This document shows positions 42,332-50,487 of a stretch of DNA of 64,000 nucleotides, one piece after another. The stretch comes from Saccharospirillum alexandrii_A (GTDB lineage Bacteria > Pseudomonadota > Gammaproteobacteria > Pseudomonadales > Natronospirillaceae), in contig NZ_JBHZRJ010000002.1 in assembly GCF_043641555.1 (NCBI RefSeq), positions 248,001 to 312,000 on the forward strand, read 5' to 3'. The translations under genes and the position numbers were made by a program. Below the pieces are notes generated by a model, which ran no database searches, was not told the origin of the DNA, and worked only from the letters and a program-made list of their open reading frames with translations. Numbering within the stretch: position 1 is the stretch's first letter; each line of letters begins with the position of its first letter.

Positions 42332-42868
42332 ATGGACACTGATCGCCGGGAATTTTTTCGCGTCGCCGATACCGCCTACGTTACCGCTACGGCCTTTGAT
42401 CCGGAGCGACCCGCCATTGCTGATTACTTTCCTCAACTGCATCAGGTCGCGGTGCTGAAAGAATTTGAGAACGTGGATGCCCAGTTCAGTGAGTTTCTGG
42501 AACGCATCAAAGACCCGGCCACGCGCAAATTGATGGACTTGTTCAACACCAAACTGACACTGATGACCCGCTATCTGCACATTCAGACCACTCAGACTGA
42601 ACACCTCCAGGCACAGCCGATCGACATCAGCGAAGGCGGCTGCCAGTGCTGGCTTGAGGGTGCCCACCCGGTCGGGGAGGACCTCGCCCTGGCGTTAATA
42701 TTCTCCCCCAGTTATTTATCGCTGTTCTGCCATGCCCGGGTGGCGGAGGCCATTACCGACGGCTCCGGTACACGGGTGCACCTCGAGTTCCAGGCGTTGA
42801 GCGAAACTCAGCGCCAGTCATTAACCCGACACTTATTCAAAGTTCAGGCCCAGAGCCGCGGCTCATGA
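42332..42868 (+). CDS. PilZ-domain protein, probable c-di-GMP receptor
   Basis: Cytoplasmic protein of 178 residues with a split PilZ motif: MDTDRREFFRV (RxxxR-type arginines at the extreme N-terminus) and IDISEGGCQCW (about 96-106), the DxSxxG motif of c-di-GMP receptors. An insert of about 80 helical residues separates the two, as in a Pseudomonas family described near lolCDE (PA2989, from memory). AAGGAG precedes the ATG. It could link envelope or surface behaviour to c-di-GMP, but no output domain is seen. Confidence 0.85.
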   Translation: MDTDRREFFRVADTAYVTATAFDPERPAIADYFPQLHQVAVLKEFENVDAQFSEFLERIKDPATRKLMDLFNTKLTLMTRYLHIQTTQTEHLQAQPIDISEGGCQCWLEGAHPVGEDLALALIFSPSYLSLFCHARVAEAITDGSGTRVHLEFQALSETQRQSLTRHLFKVQAQSRGS

Positions 42869-42873
42869 GAGCC

Positions 42874-42915
42874 GCTTGCTGTAACGGAACGTTATTGGTT
42901 GCGTTACAGGCAAGC
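42874..42915. other. Long hairpin between PilZ-protein gene and deiminase gene
   Basis: GCTTGC-TGTAACG (42874-42886) pairs with CGTTACA-G-GCAAGC (42902-42915), 13 base pairs with one bulge, around a 15-base loop. No T run follows directly, so it may be a weak terminator for the upstream gene or a repeat element. It shares the words GCTGTAAC and GCAAGC with the palindrome at 29430-29515. Confidence 0.5.
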
Positions 42916-42976
42916 AAAACCCGCCAACTGCCTGTATACTGCCTGCCCTTTTTATTTCAGGCGTGACGAATAATCT

Positions 42977-44038
42977 ATGAGCCAACGCTACCTGCCCGCT
43001 GAATGGAATCCGCAGGATGCCATTCTCATCACCTGGCCCCATCCCGACAGTGACTGGGCTGACGCTCTGTCTGATGCAGAAGACGTCTATCTGGACCTGC
43101 TGAGTTCACTCAGCCACACTCAGGATGTCGTGATTCAGGTACATGCCAGCATTGATACAGACCGGCTCAAGGTCATGTTCGAACGCGACGGCATCAACCA
43201 GGCCCGGTGCCATCTGGTATTGGTTGACGGCGATGACACCTGGGCCCGCGACCACGGCCCCATTACCGTGCTCGAAAACGAACAGCCACTGCTGCTGGAT
43301 TTCACCTTCAACGGCTGGGGCGGAAAATTCGATGCCCGTAACGACAACGCCCTGAACCAGTCCATGGCCGACAAGGGTCTCTTTGCGGCGCCCATGCAGC
43401 CTGTCGACTGGGTACTGGAAGGTGGCAGCATCGAATCGGACGGCCAGGGCACCCTGCTTAGCACCACGGCCTGCCTGATGAACCCGAATCGAAACGGTGA
43501 CCAGCCGCGATCGGCGGTAGAGACGAAGCTGAAAACCTGGTTTGGGGTACAGCAGATACTCTGGCTGGAAAACGGCGCGCTCGCCGGAGACGACACCGAC
43601 GCTCACATCGACACCCTGGCCCGCTTTGCGCCTGAAGATACTCTGGTGTTTCAGGGGTGCCAGGATGAAACCGATGCGCATTTTGAGGCACTCAGTGCCA
43701 TGAAACACGAACTGGCGGCGTTCACCAATGCGGACGGCAAGCCGTACCGGCTCATTGAACTGCCCTGGCCCGATGCTCAATTCAATCAGGATGGCCAGCG
43801 TCTGCCAGCAACCTACGCCAACTTTCTGGTTGCCAATCAGCTCTTGCTGGTACCCACCTACGGCGTTCCTCAGGATGGTGCGGCACTGGAACGCCTGGCT
43901 GATGCCTTCCCCGGGCACCGGGTTGTGGGTTTGCCCTGCCGGGCATTGATCGAACAGTTCGGCAGCCTGCACTGCATTACCATGCAGCTGCCCAAAGGCA
44001 CTTTGTCGCAATCGTTGCTCGATTCACAGGATCTGTGA
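42977..44038 (+). CDS. aguA: Agmatine deiminase family protein
   Basis: Member of the peptidylarginine/agmatine deiminase family, 353 residues, predicted to convert agmatine to N-carbamoylputrescine and ammonia. Conserved pieces: start PAEWNPQDAILITWPHPDSDW, DDTWARDHGPI, FTFNGWGGKF, VLEGGSIESDG, GALAGDDTDAHIDTLARF, and the nucleophile C333 in FGSLHCITMQ. Usual substrate residues appear intact. Its normal partner aguB (N-carbamoylputrescine amidase) is not adjacent, which leaves the pathway incomplete in this window. A less specific deiminase role is the alternative. Confidence 0.85.
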   Translation: MSQRYLPAEWNPQDAILITWPHPDSDWADALSDAEDVYLDLLSSLSHTQDVVIQVHASIDTDRLKVMFERDGINQARCHLVLVDGDDTWARDHGPITVLENEQPLLLDFTFNGWGGKFDARNDNALNQSMADKGLFAAPMQPVDWVLEGGSIESDGQGTLLSTTACLMNPNRNGDQPRSAVETKLKTWFGVQQILWLENGALAGDDTDAHIDTLARFAPEDTLVFQGCQDETDAHFEALSAMKHELAAFTNADGKPYRLIELPWPDAQFNQDGQRLPATYANFLVANQLLLVPTYGVPQDGAALERLADAFPGHRVVGLPCRALIEQFGSLHCITMQLPKGTLSQSLLDSQDL

Positions 44039-44051
44039 GCCGCGCCACCCA

Positions 44052-46181
44052 CTAACGCGGCGCGGGGGGCTCCACTTCCCAGCGATAATCCGGCAGTGAC
44101 TGACGAACCAGGCTGCCGTATCGCTTGTCGATCAGGCGGCGGTCCATAAACCAGAGCGTGCCACTGTCAGATTCGTTGCGAATCAATCGGCCACAGGCCT
44201 GAACCAGCCGGATAATGGCAGTCGGCAAGCTGACCTGGGCAAAGGGGTTCGAACCCCGCTGTTCCAGCCACAAAGACAGGGTTGAAAGAATCGGATCATC
44301 GGGTGTCGCAAACGGCAGTTTGGCAATCATCAGGTGCGTCAGGTAGTTCCCCGGCAAGTCCACTCCTTCGGCCAGACTGGCCAGCCCGAACAACGTAGAG
44401 CCCTGCCCGCTTTCAAGCCGCTCCCGGTGATGATTGATCAGAGCGTTTTTGGGTAATGCATCCTGCAACGTCACGCGTTCCTGCCAGTCGGCGCTGAGCC
44501 CCCGATACACCTCATTCATTTGCTGACGCGACGAAAACAACACCAGATTCCCGGTCGACGTTGGCAGGTATTCCTGCACCGCTTCAATCATCGCTGTGGT
44601 GTGCGCCTCGCGCAGGCCACCATCGCAGGCAATCGCCGGTACGCGCGCTATCACCCGCGACTGGTAATCAAAGGGGCTCGACACTTGTAAATACCCGGTG
44701 TGGTCTGGCAAGCCGGCCTGGAGGGCGAAGCGATTAAAATCACCCGCGATGGTCAACGTAGCTGAGGTCACAATGGCCCCGAAACACCGGTTCCAGATAT
44801 GCTGTCGCAGTATTGACTGGGCGGAGACCGGACTGGCGTTCAACACCAGATCCTGATAATCCGGCAAGTCGATGTTGTCGAACCAGCGCGCCGTCGGCGG
44901 TGCCTCTGCCTTGTCTTCCTGAAGCCAGGAAACCACCAGATCACGCGCCGGCTCGGCACGCCCCATCCATCGACCCAGCAGCGGCAGGGTTTGTTCCAGT
45001 CGCCCCTTCTCATCCACATCCTGAGAGGCAGACAGGCGTTTGCGAACCGACTCGTCCAGGCGTAACAAAGCCGTGCACAGTTGCTTCAGCGGCTGCTCCA
45101 GCGGGGCCAGTAACGCCTGCGTCTGGGCCAGCCAGTCCGGATCATGAACCGTCAGGGTCGACAGATGCCCGTCGAGCCGCTGACGAACCGGCGCCAGCGC
45201 CCCCCAGGCATCGGTCAGGCACAGGTGGGCATCACCGATGGCGGCTTCCACCTGATCCAGCAGCGTCTCTTCCGTGTCACCGTAGGCCAGCTCCAGCCTG
45301 ACCTTGGGCAGTTGCTTGCGCCAACCCTCGATTTGATTCAGCGTCTGTTTGAACGGCAGCTGACTGGCAAAGTGGGAAAGCCCCTTGTCCGGCAGGTGAT
45401 GCCCTTCATCGAACACATAGATGGTCTGGGCCGGTGCCGGCAGAATCACACCCCCTCCCAGTGCCAGATCAGCCATCACCAGATCATGATTGGCAATGAT
45501 AACGTCGGCGTCTTCCAGTTCCTTGCGGGTTTCATAGAAGGGGCAGTTCTGAAAATGCGGACAACGCCGGTTCAGGCACTCCCGGTGCGTGGAGGTCACC
45601 GGACGCCAGAGCTCATCGTCGAGGCGGTCGGGCCACTGGTCCCGGTCACCACTCCACTGCCCTCGCCCAAACTGGTCCAGCATGTCGGTATAAACCTGTA
45701 AGGCGGCCTCATCCTCTGCCATCGTCTCCTCAAACAGTGACAAAGCAGTCACCGCGCCTTCCTGCATCTGAATGCTTTGCTCCAGGCGTTGCAAACAGAG
45801 GTAGCGCCCGCGGCCCTTGGCCAGAACGGCATTAAAGCTCAAACCGCTGGAAGCCAGGATGTCGGGAATGTCTTTTTGAACCACCTGCTCCTGCAGGGCC
45901 ACAGTGGCCGTGGCGATAACCAGCCGTTTATCGAAATGCTGTGCGATCGGGATGGCGCTGAGTGCATAGCCAATGGTTTTACCGGTACCGGTACCTGCCT
46001 CAACCACCGCTATGGGTGCTGCGCCCTGGCGCTCGCCATCAGCCGACAGCTCAACCTCCGACAAGGTGCGGGCAATGTGCGCCAGCATGTGCTTCTGACC
46101 GCTGCGTGCTTTGAGGTCACGGGCGGTGAGGTACTCGCTGTAGGCGGTCTGAATGGTGTTTTTCAGTTCAGGGGAGAGCAT
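44052..46181 (-). CDS. dinG: ATP-dependent DNA helicase, DinG type
   Basis: XPD-like iron-sulfur helicase, 709 residues (E. coli DinG 716), which unwinds R-loops and D-loops 5' to 3'. Walker A is AGTGTGKT (62-69); the cluster cysteines lie in RYLCLQRLEQ and ECLNRRCPHFQNCPF; the Walker B box is FDEGHH (DEGH rather than DEAH); motif VI is LVQACGRLIRNESDSGTL. The ATG at 46181 was chosen because it leaves a 64 bp gap to divergent kdsA; the frame to 46241 would eat that promoter region. E. coli YoaA is a close alternative, though length favours DinG. Confidence 0.88.
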   Translation of the reverse strand: MLSPELKNTIQTAYSEYLTARDLKARSGQKHMLAHIARTLSEVELSADGERQGAAPIAVVEAGTGTGKTIGYALSAIPIAQHFDKRLVIATATVALQEQVVQKDIPDILASSGLSFNAVLAKGRGRYLCLQRLEQSIQMQEGAVTALSLFEETMAEDEAALQVYTDMLDQFGRGQWSGDRDQWPDRLDDELWRPVTSTHRECLNRRCPHFQNCPFYETRKELEDADVIIANHDLVMADLALGGGVILPAPAQTIYVFDEGHHLPDKGLSHFASQLPFKQTLNQIEGWRKQLPKVRLELAYGDTEETLLDQVEAAIGDAHLCLTDAWGALAPVRQRLDGHLSTLTVHDPDWLAQTQALLAPLEQPLKQLCTALLRLDESVRKRLSASQDVDEKGRLEQTLPLLGRWMGRAEPARDLVVSWLQEDKAEAPPTARWFDNIDLPDYQDLVLNASPVSAQSILRQHIWNRCFGAIVTSATLTIAGDFNRFALQAGLPDHTGYLQVSSPFDYQSRVIARVPAIACDGGLREAHTTAMIEAVQEYLPTSTGNLVLFSSRQQMNEVYRGLSADWQERVTLQDALPKNALINHHRERLESGQGSTLFGLASLAEGVDLPGNYLTHLMIAKLPFATPDDPILSTLSLWLEQRGSNPFAQVSLPTAIIRLVQACGRLIRNESDSGTLWFMDRRLIDKRYGSLVRQSLPDYRWEVEPPAPR

Positions 46182-46245
46182 GGGCAGGTTTAGCTTCTCG
46201 CGGTCAACGGCTACAATGGCAGCCCAATTCAATAGGGACACTGTT

Positions 46246-47091
46246 ATGCAACAGCGTGCTGTATCTGTTCAAGATCTGGCCGTCGGTAACGACCAGCCGT
46301 TTACTCTGTTTGGTGGCATCAACGTCATTGAAAGTCGCGACCTGGCGATGACCATGGCCGAACACTATGTCAGGATCACTGAAGATCTGGGCATTCCCTA
46401 CGTGTTCAAGGCCAGCTTCGACAAAGCCAATCGCAGTTCAATTGCAGGGTTTCGGGGCCCGGGCCTGGACGAAGGGTTGAAGATACTGCAGGAGATCAAA
46501 CAAACTTTCAACGTGCCGGTGATCACCGACGTCCACGAACCCTACCAGTGCCAGCCGGCTGCCGACGTGGCCGATGTTATTCAACTGCCTGCGTTTCTGT
46601 CCCGCCAGACTGATTTGGTCGTGGCGATGGCCAAAACCGGTGCCGTCATCAACATCAAGAAAGCCCAGTTTCTGGCCCCTCACGAAATGGCTCACATTCT
46701 GCGCAAGTGCGTAGAAGCGGGCAACGATCAACTGATACTCTGTGAGCGCGGCACCTCGTTTGGGTACAACAACCTGGTGGTCGATATGCTCGGTTTTGGC
46801 ATCATGAAACAAACCGGTTACCCGGTCATTTTTGACGTCACCCACGCTCTGCAGAAACCCGGTGGCCGCTCCGACTCAGCCGACGGTCGCCGATCGCAGG
46901 TAACGGACCTGGCCCGGGCTGGCATGTCACAGAAAATTGCGGGGCTGTTTCTGGAATCTCACCCCGACCCGGACCAGGCCAAGTGCGACGGTCCCAGTGC
47001 CCTGCCGCTGGAACAATTAAAGCCTTTTCTGGCGCAAATGAAAGCGCTGGATGACTTCATCAAAGCTCAGCCCGACCTGGTGACCGGCTAA
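46246..47091 (+). CDS. kdsA: Kdo-8-phosphate synthase
   Basis: Condenses phosphoenolpyruvate with arabinose 5-phosphate, the first step of Kdo synthesis; 281 residues. Conserved: FGGINVIESRDLAM, YVFKASFDKANRSSIAGFRGPG (here in part), VITDVHEP, DVIQLPAFLSRQTDLV, NIKKAQFL, CERGTSFGYNNLVVDM, FDVTHALQKPGG and ESHPDPDQAKCDGPSALPL. An Asn rather than Cys near IKKAQF suggests the metal-independent class, as in E. coli. Start ATG 46246; the open frame to 46153 overlaps dinG and is rejected. In many gammaproteobacteria kdsA lies by pyrG-eno, so this site is unusual. Confidence 0.95.
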   Translation: MQQRAVSVQDLAVGNDQPFTLFGGINVIESRDLAMTMAEHYVRITEDLGIPYVFKASFDKANRSSIAGFRGPGLDEGLKILQEIKQTFNVPVITDVHEPYQCQPAADVADVIQLPAFLSRQTDLVVAMAKTGAVINIKKAQFLAPHEMAHILRKCVEAGNDQLILCERGTSFGYNNLVVDMLGFGIMKQTGYPVIFDVTHALQKPGGRSDSADGRRSQVTDLARAGMSQKIAGLFLESHPDPDQAKCDGPSALPLEQLKPFLAQMKALDDFIKAQPDLVTG

Positions 47092-47114
47092 CTTACCGAT
47101 ACGGTAGTCGGCTT

Positions 47115-47678
47115 TCAGCGATCTGAAGGGTCGCGCCGACGTTCAAAATGAGCGTCGGCCGCCAGGGTGTAGGCCTGCTGATAAAGCCCCTGGGCATTAA
47201 GCACCAGGTCCGCCACACATCGTGCTACTCCCTGCCCGCCCTTAACGGTCAATACCACATTGGCCCTCTCCAACACGAGGCTGTAAGCGTCTGCCGGCGC
47301 CAGGCTGCATCCGCACCAGGCCATCACCTCCAGATCCACCAGATCATCCCCGACAAAGGCGATCTCATTGGGCGCCAATCCCAATTCCCCAGCCAGCGCC
47401 TGCAAGCGCTGCAGTTTATCGTGACACCCGACAAAGGCATGTTTAACGCCAAGGTCGTTCAAACGGGCACGAAGCGCGGGACTGTCTTTGGCCGATACGA
47501 CAGCGACGTCAATGCCAACATCGGGAAGCACCTTTAACGCCACCCCATCCCGGACGTGAAAAACCTTTTGGGATTCGCCATCGGGGCCATAGTACAAACG
47601 CCCGTCGGTTAGCACGCCGTCAACATCGAAGGCGACCAGGCGAGTGTTCTTTAGCAAGGCGGTATGTTCTTCATTCAT
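47115..47678 (-). CDS. kdsC: Kdo-8-phosphate phosphatase
   Basis: HAD-superfamily phosphatase that releases Kdo from Kdo-8-phosphate; 187 residues, tetrameric C0-type without cap domain. DxD nucleophiles D18 and D20 in AFDVDGVLTDGRLYYG; motif II VVSAKDSPALRAR; motif IV AFVGDDLVDLEVM. The C-terminal tail carries KGGQGVARCVADLVL, which resembles the GGxGAVREVxDxIL segment that closes the active site in KdsC. It is convergent with kdsA and follows a small HTH gene by 14 bases, so synthase and phosphatase lie together but are not in one operon. Confidence 0.93.
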   Translation of the reverse strand: MNEEHTALLKNTRLVAFDVDGVLTDGRLYYGPDGESQKVFHVRDGVALKVLPDVGIDVAVVSAKDSPALRARLNDLGVKHAFVGCHDKLQRLQALAGELGLAPNEIAFVGDDLVDLEVMAWCGCSLAPADAYSLVLERANVVLTVKGGQGVARCVADLVLNAQGLYQQAYTLAADAHFERRRDPSDR

Positions 47679-47692
47679 GGACAGGTCCCCGG

Positions 47693-47935
47693 TTACCCAA
47701 ACAGATCAAAACTCGGACCGGTGCCCCGGGTGGTCGCCGGGGAATCATCGAGCCAGTATGCGGGCTTGGAAAAGGTTTGCTCTATTTGCCGGGCCAACTT
47801 GGGCGTCAGTGCTTTTTTCCCTGTGCACAGCCGCTCGGCCTGTACCGGTTCGATGCCCAGGCAATAGGCAAAGTCTTCGGCTGTAATCGCATTTTCATCG
47901 AGTAGCTGGGTCAGTTTCTGATGCTGTGAATTCAT
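47693..47935 (-). CDS. Small helix-turn-helix protein, XRE-like
   Basis: An 80-residue protein that reads like a stand-alone Cro/C1-type DNA-binding domain: LLDENAITAEDFAYCLGIEP (about 11-30) and LCTGKKALTPKLARQIEQTF (36-55), followed by SKPAYWLDD, a pattern seen at the end of HigA/XRE domains. No toxin gene is beside it. Start ATG 47935 has GGGAG six bases upstream. It is first in a two-gene unit with kdsC and is cut off from ppiD by a terminator. Target and ligand are unknown; I do not recognise a specific family name. Confidence 0.75.
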   Translation of the reverse strand: MNSQHQKLTQLLDENAITAEDFAYCLGIEPVQAERLCTGKKALTPKLARQIEQTFSKPAYWLDDSPATTRGTGPSFDLFG

Positions 47936-47950
47936 CTCAGGCTCCCGCCA

Positions 47951-47978
47951 TTAAAAAAGGCCGCTCAGGCGGCCTTTG
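47951..47978 (-). terminator. Intrinsic terminator of ppiD
   Basis: AAAGGCCGC (47956-47964) pairs with GCGGCCTTT (47969-47977) around TCAG. On the minus strand six T follow. It ends transcription from ppiD just before the small HTH gene. Confidence 0.85.
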
Positions 47979-48036
47979 CAATACTCAGTATAGCCGACCC
48001 AATGCTTCTGGCGCAGGGGTCGGACGCATGACTCCG

Positions 48037-49896
48037 TTACTGGGACAAGGCGCCACTGATGCGCACGTCGGCAGAGGTACGCAGAGCATTGAAGAAACTC
48101 TGATAGTCAGCCTGGCCGGTACGCTGCGCCAGGTAGTCACCAACCGACTGGCGAACATCCTCACTAACCTCACCTTCTGTTACCGACAACACAGCAACCA
48201 GATAGACGGTTTCACCAGCGGTAAACCGTTCGACGGTCAGACCATCGGCGGCCGGACGCGGCAACTCAAAGCTGAACTGCACGAGGTTCGAGGGCAGTTC
48301 GCTGTTATCGCGATCGATCACGGTAGATGAAGCCCAGCGCTCATCCGCAACCACACCTTCCGATCTCACCTGTTCCAGGTCATCAGTCGCAGCCTGCTCA
48401 GCCAACTCGGTTGCCTGCTCATTGGTTACAATGTCAACAATCCGGTCTCGTACTGCGTCCAGCGGTTGCACTTGCTCCGGTTCGTAAGCCTCCAGTTGCA
48501 TGACCGCCAGGCCACCGTTTTCCAGACGAACAACATCGCTGATCAGATCGTTGTCTACCACGGGTTCAGAAAAGGCTGCCGTTACGAATGACGCAGAAGC
48601 CGCAATACCAGAGGTGCTGTTACGGTTAATCCAGTCGGAGGTTTGAACCGCCGTATTGAACGTTTCGGCAACCTCGTCAATGCGGTCACTCTGAAAAGCA
48701 ATATCAGCCATTTCTGTTTCAAGCAAACCAAACTCTTCACGCGCCTTGCGCTCGCGTACGGCTTGCTCCAGGGCGTCACGAACGCTTTCCAGCGGCTCAA
48801 CATCGGCCTGCTCAAGCGTTTCCAGCCGGATCAGATGCACACCGAACTCGGTTTGTACCGGATCGCTCACATCACCGACTGTCTGCAGTTGCTGACCCGC
48901 CTCAAAGAATTCATCGACATAGAGGCCTTCACTCAACTCGCCCAGATATCCGCCGTCGAGCGAGCTGCCCGGGTCATCAGACAACTCTTCGGCCAGATCA
49001 GCAAAGGACTCACCAGCGTCCAGACGCGCCTGGGCGGCTTCAGCTGCTGCCATGGGGTCATCACCCTCGGCAAAGAGGATATGTGACACTTCGCGTAGCG
49101 TTTCAGCTTCGGTTTCTGCGACATAGCGATTGTATTCGGACTCTATGTCCGACTCGGTCACCACCATGTCCGGAATCAAATCACTCTGGTTAAGAACAAC
49201 GTAGCGAACCTGAACCTGCTCCGGGTTCAAAAACTGGTCACTGTTGGCCTCGTAGTATGTCTGAATGTCCTGTTCGGTAACGTCGACCTGATCCAGAAAG
49301 TCTTCGGCGTTGTAACGGCGATAAGTCACTTCCCGGCGTTGGCTTTCCAGCGCAGCAGAACGTTCGACATCCCGCTCCAGTTCAAAGGCAGAACGAACCA
49401 GGCCCGCTTGCATTTGCTCCAGCCGTATCTGGCTGCTCAACTGGGTGCGAAACGTTGTAGGAGTAAAGCCGTTGATTGCGATATACCGACGAAAGGCTTC
49501 TTCATCAAAGCGGCCATTCGACTGAAACGCACCAATGGTCAGAATATTCTGATTAACTTCTTCTTCGCTGACGGCCAGATCCAGATTAACACTCGCCTGT
49601 CGCTGAATTTCTTCATTGACCAGGGCGTTGACGACTGACTGACGGATAAACGACGAGTTCAACAATTCCGGGGTCGCATTTTCACCCAGTTGCTGAATCA
49701 GTTGCTGTTGGCGTTCCTGGACCAGTCGCTGTACCTGCACATCGCTGATGCCCTCACCATTGACTTCAATCGGGTCGGAATTGTTTACAATGCCGACGAT
49801 GGACTCGGCACCAAAAAAAGCAAAGGCAACAACGATAACGGCGACGATGACCTTCCCCGTCACTCCCTTGGCTGCATTACGGAAAAACTGGAGCAT
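48037..49896 (-). CDS. ppiD: Periplasmic folding factor PpiD (SurA_N and rotamase domains)
   Basis: Inner-membrane-anchored chaperone that helps newly translocated proteins leave the Sec translocon; 619 residues. One transmembrane segment (14-36) precedes a SurA-like N-terminal chaperone region (40-260), one parvulin rotamase domain (about 267-360, REVSHILFAEG to GVHLIRLET) and a C-terminal SurA-like region. Acidic overall. It follows hupB, the standard lon-hupB-ppiD order, with a terminator in between. In E. coli ppiD is in the CpxR and sigma-32 regulons; no such box was confirmed here. Confidence 0.93.
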   Translation of the reverse strand: MLQFFRNAAKGVTGKVIVAVIVVAFAFFGAESIVGIVNNSDPIEVNGEGISDVQVQRLVQERQQQLIQQLGENATPELLNSSFIRQSVVNALVNEEIQRQASVNLDLAVSEEEVNQNILTIGAFQSNGRFDEEAFRRYIAINGFTPTTFRTQLSSQIRLEQMQAGLVRSAFELERDVERSAALESQRREVTYRRYNAEDFLDQVDVTEQDIQTYYEANSDQFLNPEQVQVRYVVLNQSDLIPDMVVTESDIESEYNRYVAETEAETLREVSHILFAEGDDPMAAAEAAQARLDAGESFADLAEELSDDPGSSLDGGYLGELSEGLYVDEFFEAGQQLQTVGDVSDPVQTEFGVHLIRLETLEQADVEPLESVRDALEQAVRERKAREEFGLLETEMADIAFQSDRIDEVAETFNTAVQTSDWINRNSTSGIAASASFVTAAFSEPVVDNDLISDVVRLENGGLAVMQLEAYEPEQVQPLDAVRDRIVDIVTNEQATELAEQAATDDLEQVRSEGVVADERWASSTVIDRDNSELPSNLVQFSFELPRPAADGLTVERFTAGETVYLVAVLSVTEGEVSEDVRQSVGDYLAQRTGQADYQSFFNALRTSADVRISGALSQ

Positions 49897-49936
49897 TTAG
49901 CTTCCCACCCCGTCTGGACACTACGGATATTCAGAT

Positions 49937-49966
49937 AAAAAAAAAGCGCATCAGGGCTGACACGCT
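49937..49966 (-). terminator. Intrinsic terminator of hupB
   Basis: AGCGCATCA (49945-49953) and TGACACGCT (49958-49966) form a nine-pair stem with two G-T pairs; nine T follow on the minus strand. It separates hupB from ppiD. Confidence 0.75.
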
Positions 49967-50022
49967 GTCGGTTTAAACCGGGTTCTGGTGAGAGCCTGAG
50001 GCTCCCACCCGAGACCCATCAA

Positions 50023-50295
50023 TCAGTTTACGGCGTCTTTCAGCGCTTTACCGGCCTTGAAGCTCGGCACTTTGGCCGCTTTGATTTCGATCGGCTGGCC
50101 AGTTTGAGGGTTACGACCGGTACGGGCCGCACGCTCTTTAACGCCAAAGGTACCGAAACCTACCAGCACGACCTGATCACCGCTTTTCAGCGTGTCAGTT
50201 ACAGAGTCAATCATTGCATCCAGTGCACGGCCAGCAGCCGCTTTTGGAATGTCAGCCGCAGCCGCTACAGCATCAATCAGTTCAGACTTGTTCAC
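50023..50295 (-). CDS. hupB: DNA-binding protein HU-beta
   Basis: Nucleoid protein of 90 residues that bends DNA as a dimer. The sequence MNKSELIDAVAAAADIPKAAAGRALDAMIDSVTDTLKSGDQVVLVGFGTF (first part) and the beta-arm signature RTGRNPQTGQPIEIKAAKVPSF are classical. The start codon is GTG at 50295, preceded by AAGGGG. Downstream of lon with its own strong promoter, and ended by its own terminator, it can be made at a high level independent of its neighbours. Confidence 0.97.
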   Translation of the reverse strand: MNKSELIDAVAAAADIPKAAAGRALDAMIDSVTDTLKSGDQVVLVGFGTFGVKERAARTGRNPQTGQPIEIKAAKVPSFKAGKALKDAVN

Positions 50296-50338
50296 ACTTT
50301 TCCCCTTTAACTTCGTTGTGATGCAGTTTTATGTCCCT

Positions 50339-50372
50339 GGCAATGCCTGGGGTGTTAAACCCGGGGCATTGC
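50339..50372. other. Strong hairpin between lon and hupB
   Basis: GCAATGCC pairs with GGCATTGC across a GGG/CCC inner stem. It lies after the hupB promoter, so it is probably part of the hupB leader; it may also help end lon transcripts, although no T run follows. Confidence 0.55.
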
Positions 50373-50451
50373 GCTTACTAAAGCACCCTGCACCTGTTTT
50401 GTTATTTGTTTGTGCTTTTCAGCCCGTGCATTCGATTCTTGTCGAACCCAC

Positions 50452-50481
50452 TTTATACCAGCCTCAAAATTCCACTGTCAA
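50452..50481 (-). promoter_or_regulatory. Sigma-70 promoter of hupB
   Basis: The minus strand has a perfect -35 TTGACA (50476-50481), an 18-base spacer and TATAAA (50452-50457). It lies directly after the lon stop codon region and would give a leader of about 150 bases. Confidence 0.7.
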
Positions 50482-50487
50482 GCGGTT

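Noticed and set aside
43106..44011. 301-codon minus-strand frame inside the agmatine deiminase gene
   Set aside because: The plus-strand frame has all family motifs, and the antisense product is featureless.
47693..47935. Antitoxin of a toxin-antitoxin pair
   Set aside because: No RelE/HigB-like toxin gene on either side; neighbours are kdsC and ppiD.
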